Assembly (NCBI GenBank): GCA_964649095.1
Contig: CAZYPH010000096.1
Location: 1-8,209, forward strand
Length of the DNA: 8,209 bases
Source of the DNA: CAZYPH01 sp964649095
GTDB taxonomy: Bacteria > Bdellovibrionota > UBA1018 > UBA923
Direction: 5' to 3'
Shown in pieces: positions 3,986-8,209 of this stretch. Both the position numbers and the translations under genes were made by a program. The notes beneath the pieces are model-generated. The model searched no databases. It was not told the origin of the DNA and was given only the letters and a program-made list of their open reading frames with translations. Position 1 is the first letter of the stretch. Every line of letters starts with the position of its first letter.

Positions 3986-6229
3986 GCGATACTTAGGCAG
4001 CCCCCACAAATCATCCGCCACTGTGTCTTCAATACGATCACTCAACACACGCATCTGTTGCATCAGACCCAATACCTCAGTACTTAAATAAATCGCCTTG
4101 TGCGTTTCGTCGTCCGTATTCGCAGCCTTTGCAAGAGCAGCGGTGAGTTCTTTGCGTTTGCGTAACAAATCATACAATGATTGGCTGACGACATCTAAAC
4201 GATGCACATGTTCGGTTGTATCCATCGATTTATTTACGGATAACAACGTCGCTAAGGCACTAGCCAACGACTGCTGCTCGCGCACGGCCGCGGGCACTAC
4301 AAACGTATCCACCAGCATTGAAAGCGTTTCGGCTTCAATCGTAATTTTTTTAATATAACGCTCTAACATAACGTGCGAACGGCTCTGCAACTCGGCAGCC
4401 GTAAGTACTTTGGTTGATTCAAATAATTCTTTTGAAGACGGGCTCAGTAGTTCTTGAATCGCATCGGGAGCTTTTCTTAGATTAGAAAGTCCACGACTGT
4501 CGGCCTCACGCATCCAGTCCTCAGAATAGTTGTTGCCCTCGAATCGTATGGCGTGTGTTTCAATCAGAACTTCACGGACGACTTCAAGAATGGCGTCTTC
4601 GAGGCGTCGCCCTGCGTGCACGCGTTTTTCTAACATCGTATTTACATCATCGAGCGCCTCAGCCACGGCGGTGTTTACGACAGTCACCGGAAAGGAAATC
4701 GGTGAGCTTGCGCCTACGGCGCGAAATTCAAATTTGTTTCCAGTAAATGCAAATGGAGAGGTGCGGTTACGGTCGGTATTATCACGCGCTATATTCAAAA
4801 TTTTAGATACACCAAGATTCAATACCGCTTGCTCTGAATTATTTTCTAACGCCACACCCGCTTCAATTTTGTTACAAATCTCTGACAGCTGATTGCCTAA
4901 AAATACAGAAATAATTGCTGGTGGCGCTTCGTTAGCGCCCAAACGATGGTCATTGCCCGGGGTTGCAATTGCGGCTCGCATTAGATTCGCATGACGGTGC
5001 ACGCCGCGTAAGACGGCCGATAAGAATACTAAAAAACGTAGATTTTTTTGAGGCGTCAAACCAGGATCTAACAAATTTTCAGAAACTAGTTTTTCTTCAC
5101 CATCGACGTCTACTTTCTGTTGAATCGACACCGACCAGTTACAATGTTTTCCACTGCCATTTACACCCGCAAACGGCTTTTCATGCAACAACACACTAAA
5201 GTGGTGGCGCGTAGCAACTTTACGCAAAACTTCCATTACGAGCTGATTGTGATCGGCCGCTACGTTAGCGTCTTCAAATATCGGCGCTGTTTCATATTGC
5301 GATGGCGCAACTTCATTGTGGCGTGTTTTTACGGGCACACCTAATTTATAAAGCTCTTGTTCTACTTCTTGCATGAACGCTAAAACGCGGTCGGGAATAC
5401 TGCCAAAATAATGATCTTCTAATTGCTGGCCTCGTGGCGGTTGCGACCCAATCAACGTACGCCCGGTCATGACAAGATCGGGGCGCGCAAGATATAGCGC
5501 ACGATCAATTAAAAAATACTCTTGTTCGGCACCTAACGACGACAAGACACGATCTACGCTAGGCTCACCTAAAGTTTTTAATATTTTGCGTGTGTTTTTT
5601 TCTAAAACAGCCATCGAACGTAATAGCGGCGTTTTTTCATCTAAGGCATCGCCATGGTACGAAATAAACACCGACGGAATGCACAGCGTTTTTCCGTTCG
5701 GAGCGTCCATGATGAAAATAGGTGACGACGAATCCCAAGCCGTATACCCACGCGCCTCAAACGTCGTACGCATGCCGCCGCTTGGAAAGCTCGAGGCATC
5801 AGGCTCACTCTGAATTAATTGCGAGCCACTGAGTTTTTCAATCGCTTCGCCTGCAGCCGTCAACGATAGAAAGGCGTCGTGCTTCTCGGCCGTAGACCCC
5901 GTCTGTGGCTGAAACCAATGACAAAAGTGCGTGACGTTATTTTCTAACGCCCAGTTTTTTACAACGTGCGCCACAGCCTCTAACGTTTGGGCGTCAATCT
6001 TATGATGACCTTTGATCGCATCTTGAAACTTTTGACTAGTTTCTTCATCTAACAATTCAATGAGTGTTTTGGTGGATAATGTATTTTGGCCAAAATATTC
6101 CGATACGCGAAGTATCTGGCCGTCAGAGTTATAAACAGGATCAATAAGTATCTCGCTGCGGGTATGGACATTGCTGACAGCCGCATAACGCTGCGCACTG
6201 AGACTATTGTTTGATTGGTTTGTCGACAT
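3965..6229 (-). CDS. glnN: Glutamine synthetase type III
   Basis: ATP-dependent ligation of ammonia to glutamate, cytoplasmic; a central ammonia-assimilation enzyme. The 754 residues fit the large GSIII class (roughly 700 or more residues, against about 450-470 for GSI). Visible GSIII blocks: FPSGGMRTTFEARGYTAWD from residue 148, LGAEQEYFLID from 232 (Glu metal ligands), RHNEVAPSQYETAPIFE from 303, HEKPFAGVNGSGKHCNWS from 349, GNDHRLGANEAPPAI from 425 and NRTSPFAFTGNKFEFRAVG from 488. The C-terminal third (about 580-735) is helical and GSIII-specific, and the end DDLWGLPKYRELLF is of the usual GSIII kind, so the gene is intact at its 3' end. GKHCNWS has Cys where Asn is common in the family. 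Start ATG 6229 follows AGGAGG with 5-base spacing. It lies 9 bp behind batD and is probably cotranscribed with it. No P-II gene or adenylylation-type GSI features are seen. Confidence 0.97.
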   Translation of the reverse strand: MSTNQSNNSLSAQRYAAVSNVHTRSEILIDPVYNSDGQILRVSEYFGQNTLSTKTLIELLDEETSQKFQDAIKGHHKIDAQTLEAVAHVVKNWALENNVTHFCHWFQPQTGSTAEKHDAFLSLTAAGEAIEKLSGSQLIQSEPDASSFPSGGMRTTFEARGYTAWDSSSPIFIMDAPNGKTLCIPSVFISYHGDALDEKTPLLRSMAVLEKNTRKILKTLGEPSVDRVLSSLGAEQEYFLIDRALYLARPDLVMTGRTLIGSQPPRGQQLEDHYFGSIPDRVLAFMQEVEQELYKLGVPVKTRHNEVAPSQYETAPIFEDANVAADHNQLVMEVLRKVATRHHFSVLLHEKPFAGVNGSGKHCNWSVSIQQKVDVDGEEKLVSENLLDPGLTPQKNLRFLVFLSAVLRGVHRHANLMRAAIATPGNDHRLGANEAPPAIISVFLGNQLSEICNKIEAGVALENNSEQAVLNLGVSKILNIARDNTDRNRTSPFAFTGNKFEFRAVGASSPISFPVTVVNTAVAEALDDVNTMLEKRVHAGRRLEDAILEVVREVLIETHAIRFEGNNYSEDWMREADSRGLSNLRKAPDAIQELLSPSSKELFESTKVLTAAELQSRSHVMLERYIKKITIEAETLSMLVDTFVVPAAVREQQSLASALATLLSVNKSMDTTEHVHRLDVVSQSLYDLLRKRKELTAALAKAANTDDETHKAIYLSTEVLGLMQQMRVLSDRIEDTVADDLWGLPKYRELLFYQ

Positions 6230-6234
6230 AAAGA

Positions 6235-6240
6235 CCTCCT
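6235..6240 (-). promoter_or_regulatory. Consensus ribosome binding site of glnN overlapping the batD stop codon
   Basis: On the minus strand AGGAGG lies 5 bases before ATG 6229. The batD stop TAG (6241-6239) shares its last two bases with it (TAGGAGG). This is the only perfect Shine-Dalgarno sequence among the starts in the window. It fixes the glnN start and suggests translational coupling. Confidence 0.9.
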
Positions 6241-8209
6241 AATTAGTAGGATCTGATTTTAAAAACTGCGCTACTTGATCTAACGACTGCACTAAATTCT
6301 TCGTTGTACTGTCATCGAAAGTTATGAGCTCTGCAGCTTTTGTTTTATCTGCACTCTGCGCATATAGTGAGAACTCAATTACTTGGTACAACTCGGTAAA
6401 GGCTGCTGCCAATTCAGAAGTGAGTCGCCCTGCACTTTCTAAATCTCGAAACGCTTGTTTTCGAGAATCAGACGTCAACGCTGTCTTAAACTTTTCCTGC
6501 ACTACGGCATTTAGCCAGTCCCGCATTTCAAACAAATGTCGGTACGTGAATTTTTTCTGCAACAGAGCGGCCTTAAAGTTTTCATAGCCCGACAACCACT
6601 TTTGTAGACGTACGCGGTAACTATTCTTTTGCCTATTCTGCCACCACCAGTGCATCGAAAGTGCAGCCAAAACAAGGCCATTTGCCAACGCAAGCCCCCA
6701 CCAAACATACCACCAGGGTTTTGTCTGAGAGTGGGTAGAATCTGTGACCGTACTTAACTGCGCCGTTTCATGAGGTAAAACCAGATCATTCGCGACGGAT
6801 GGTGCCGCCGGGTTATTTGTCGACAATAGAGGTGTGTAATTCTGGTTATTGGCCAAAGTATTAGGATCACCAGGTTGCACGTTTATTGAAATGCTTTGCG
6901 ACTCTTTTCGTTTATACGACTTCGATTGCGGATCAAACATGGTGATCGCAATAGGTGGAATCGTAAGTGGGCCCTCGGTTGTTGGAATCACAATAAAATC
7001 AAACAACCGCTCACCAATACCCGACTTATGGTACGCACTGGTTGCTTTGTCTTCATACAACTTCACCGATGACGGCCAGGTTATATTCAGTTTTTCTAAT
7101 GGACTAGTGTGCCCCTGACCTTCGACTTTAACTTTTATGGTAATCGCCTCACCTACTTTCGCGACATCTTTATCGGCCACAGCGGTAATATCAAAATCAC
7201 CGACTAGACCTGAAAAATCAGCTGGCTGCCCTGCCGTTGGCAACGGCATGACCTCAATGCGCACACGATCACTGGTGACACTTTCCACTCGCGTCGAAAA
7301 CTGCCCTAACATTTGATTGAACAACTGCGCAAAATCATCGTCTTCATCTAACTGCGTCGGCGCCTGCACGTAGAACTGCACTTTACTCACAAACTGATCG
7401 AGCTCTAACGGACCTTCTTTCAACGGAAACAACGCATACTGTGCTAGCACCCCACGTGCGTAGGATTGCCCATTTAGTGTTGCGGGCTTTAGTGAAAAGC
7501 CACCCTGACGCACAATCGGAATATCTAATTCTTCTTTGATACACCCGTTCGCATTCGGGTAGCGTTCAGCAGAAATGCCAGCAAGTTTTAAGCGAGTATA
7601 CAAGGCGTAGGTCAAAATAAGTTGCTGCCCCTTGTAAACACGTAAAGCACTAGGTTCGGCACGAATGACAAGATTGCGCCCTACGGTGTCTTTTTGTCCG
7701 CGCAGAGGCGACATGGGTAGTGGTGTATACGAGGGTTGACTATGACCTTGATGGCGCGCATTGCCCGAGGGGCTTGTAGATTGCCCGGCCGGCACTACAC
7801 GAATACTTAAATCAGGGGCCGATACTTTTTTGCCATCGACCATCACAAACATATTCGAGATTTTTAATGTACCTACTTTTTTGGGACGCACCACAATGCT
7901 CAGACCGTGCACCTTGCGCGTCTGCATTTGACCATTGATATACGTCGACTGGACGCTAGTGGTAGAACCATAAGTATTGACCAAATCAAAATCAGGCGCA
8001 GTGAATTCGGGCTCTGAGATGCGGCCACCTAATAGGCCCCCGCCGTTTACTGTGGTGCGGAACTCTAACGATAGGTTTTCATCAAGCGCTACTTCGGTCG
8101 AAGACGGTTCGACTTCTAACGACGCACTGACTTCGGCGTAGGCCGCTAATGGGGCAGTACATACCATCAGCGTTATATATACATATTTATATAAACTAGT
8201 TTTCGTTAG
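6239..8209 (-). CDS. batD: BatD-family membrane protein, start codon outside window
   Basis: BatD proteins (PF13584) belong to Bat aerotolerance-type operons, usually with MoxR-type ATPase, DUF58 and von Willebrand-domain proteins; their molecular role is poorly defined. Numbering from the internal ATG at 8167: immunoglobulin-like beta domains fill about 13-430, including the family-typical TYGSTTSVQSTYINGQ from 65 and RPKKVGTLKI from 94, then VYKGQQLILTYALYTR from 177. A Ser/Thr/Asn-rich linker leads to one Trp-flanked transmembrane helix at about 485-508, then a helical, probably cytoplasmic, tail of about 130 residues. The frame has no stop between 8167 and the right edge. The 14 upstream codons add Lys residues and hydrophobic sequence (KTSLYKYVYITLMVC) that complete a signal peptide ending AAYA before Glu. 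MVCTAPLAAYA alone is too short, so the true start lies beyond 8209. Other bat genes may lie upstream, outside the window. Confidence 0.88.
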   Translation of the reverse strand, partial: LTKTSLYKYVYITLMVCTAPLAAYAEVSASLEVEPSSTEVALDENLSLEFRTTVNGGGLLGGRISEPEFTAPDFDLVNTYGSTTSVQSTYINGQMQTRKVHGLSIVVRPKKVGTLKISNMFVMVDGKKVSAPDLSIRVVPAGQSTSPSGNARHQGHSQPSYTPLPMSPLRGQKDTVGRNLVIRAEPSALRVYKGQQLILTYALYTRLKLAGISAERYPNANGCIKEELDIPIVRQGGFSLKPATLNGQSYARGVLAQYALFPLKEGPLELDQFVSKVQFYVQAPTQLDEDDDFAQLFNQMLGQFSTRVESVTSDRVRIEVMPLPTAGQPADFSGLVGDFDITAVADKDVAKVGEAITIKVKVEGQGHTSPLEKLNITWPSSVKLYEDKATSAYHKSGIGERLFDFIVIPTTEGPLTIPPIAITMFDPQSKSYKRKESQSISINVQPGDPNTLANNQNYTPLLSTNNPAAPSVANDLVLPHETAQLSTVTDSTHSQTKPWWYVWWGLALANGLVLAALSMHWWWQNRQKNSYRVRLQKWLSGYENFKAALLQKKFTYRHLFEMRDWLNAVVQEKFKTALTSDSRKQAFRDLESAGRLTSELAAAFTELYQVIEFSLYAQSADKTKAAELITFDDSTTKNLVQSLDQVAQFLKSDPTN

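Noticed and set aside
3634..4041. Several open frames on both strands (about 69-135 codons) across the repeat block
   Set aside because: They run through the inverted-repeat arms and hairpins, overlap the ends of two real genes, show no protein-like composition or start signals, and mirror each other because the DNA is palindromic.
4098..5813. Plus-strand open frames opposite glutamine synthetase and similar ones opposite glpK and batD
   Set aside because: They are antisense shadows of strongly conserved genes and have no independent support.
8165..8167. ATG at 8167 as the start of the BatD protein
   Set aside because: It leaves only 11 residues before the apparent signal cleavage site. The frame is open to the window edge and the upstream codons complete a normal signal peptide.

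Overview
The window comes from a Gram-negative bacterium. It encodes a Sec-exported BatD-like membrane protein, a second protein with a signal peptide, a lysophospholipid acyltransferase and the multi-domain type III glutamine synthetase. Base composition is moderate, the leucine codon TTA is frequent, and intergenic DNA is AT-rich. The lineage cannot be fixed from this sequence. A proteobacterium or a Bdellovibrionota-like bacterium would fit, but this is only an impression.

Layout: (1) 1-561, minus strand, a PlsC-type acyltransferase cut by the left edge. (2) 578-2119, plus strand, glycerol kinase glpK, divergent from the acyltransferase with about 16 bp between the two preferred start codons. 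(3) 2120-2291, an AT-rich spacer. (4) 2292-3659, plus strand, an unrecognised exported protein of low complexity. (5) 3659-3963, a non-coding block of two adjacent inverted-repeat units filled with smaller hairpins; it occupies almost exactly the gap between the stop codons of two convergent genes. (6) 3965-6229, minus strand, glutamine synthetase III. (7) 6239-8209, minus strand, a BatD-family protein whose start lies beyond the right edge. Genes 7 and 6 form an operon, because the stop codon of batD overlaps the Shine-Dalgarno sequence of glnN.

Functionally, glpK and the acyltransferase meet at glycerolipid synthesis: one makes glycerol 3-phosphate, the other acylates lysophospholipid-type acceptors built on it. 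The batD-glnN pair joins an envelope or aerotolerance-type protein to ammonia assimilation, with no obvious biochemical link. The most unusual content is the structured repeat at 3659-3963. It has long A-tract/T-tract-flanked stems in both units, at least four internal hairpins and an 18-bp module present once in each unit. It could be a mobile or interspersed repeat family, a bidirectional terminator, a structured 3' UTR RNA, or a combination of these.
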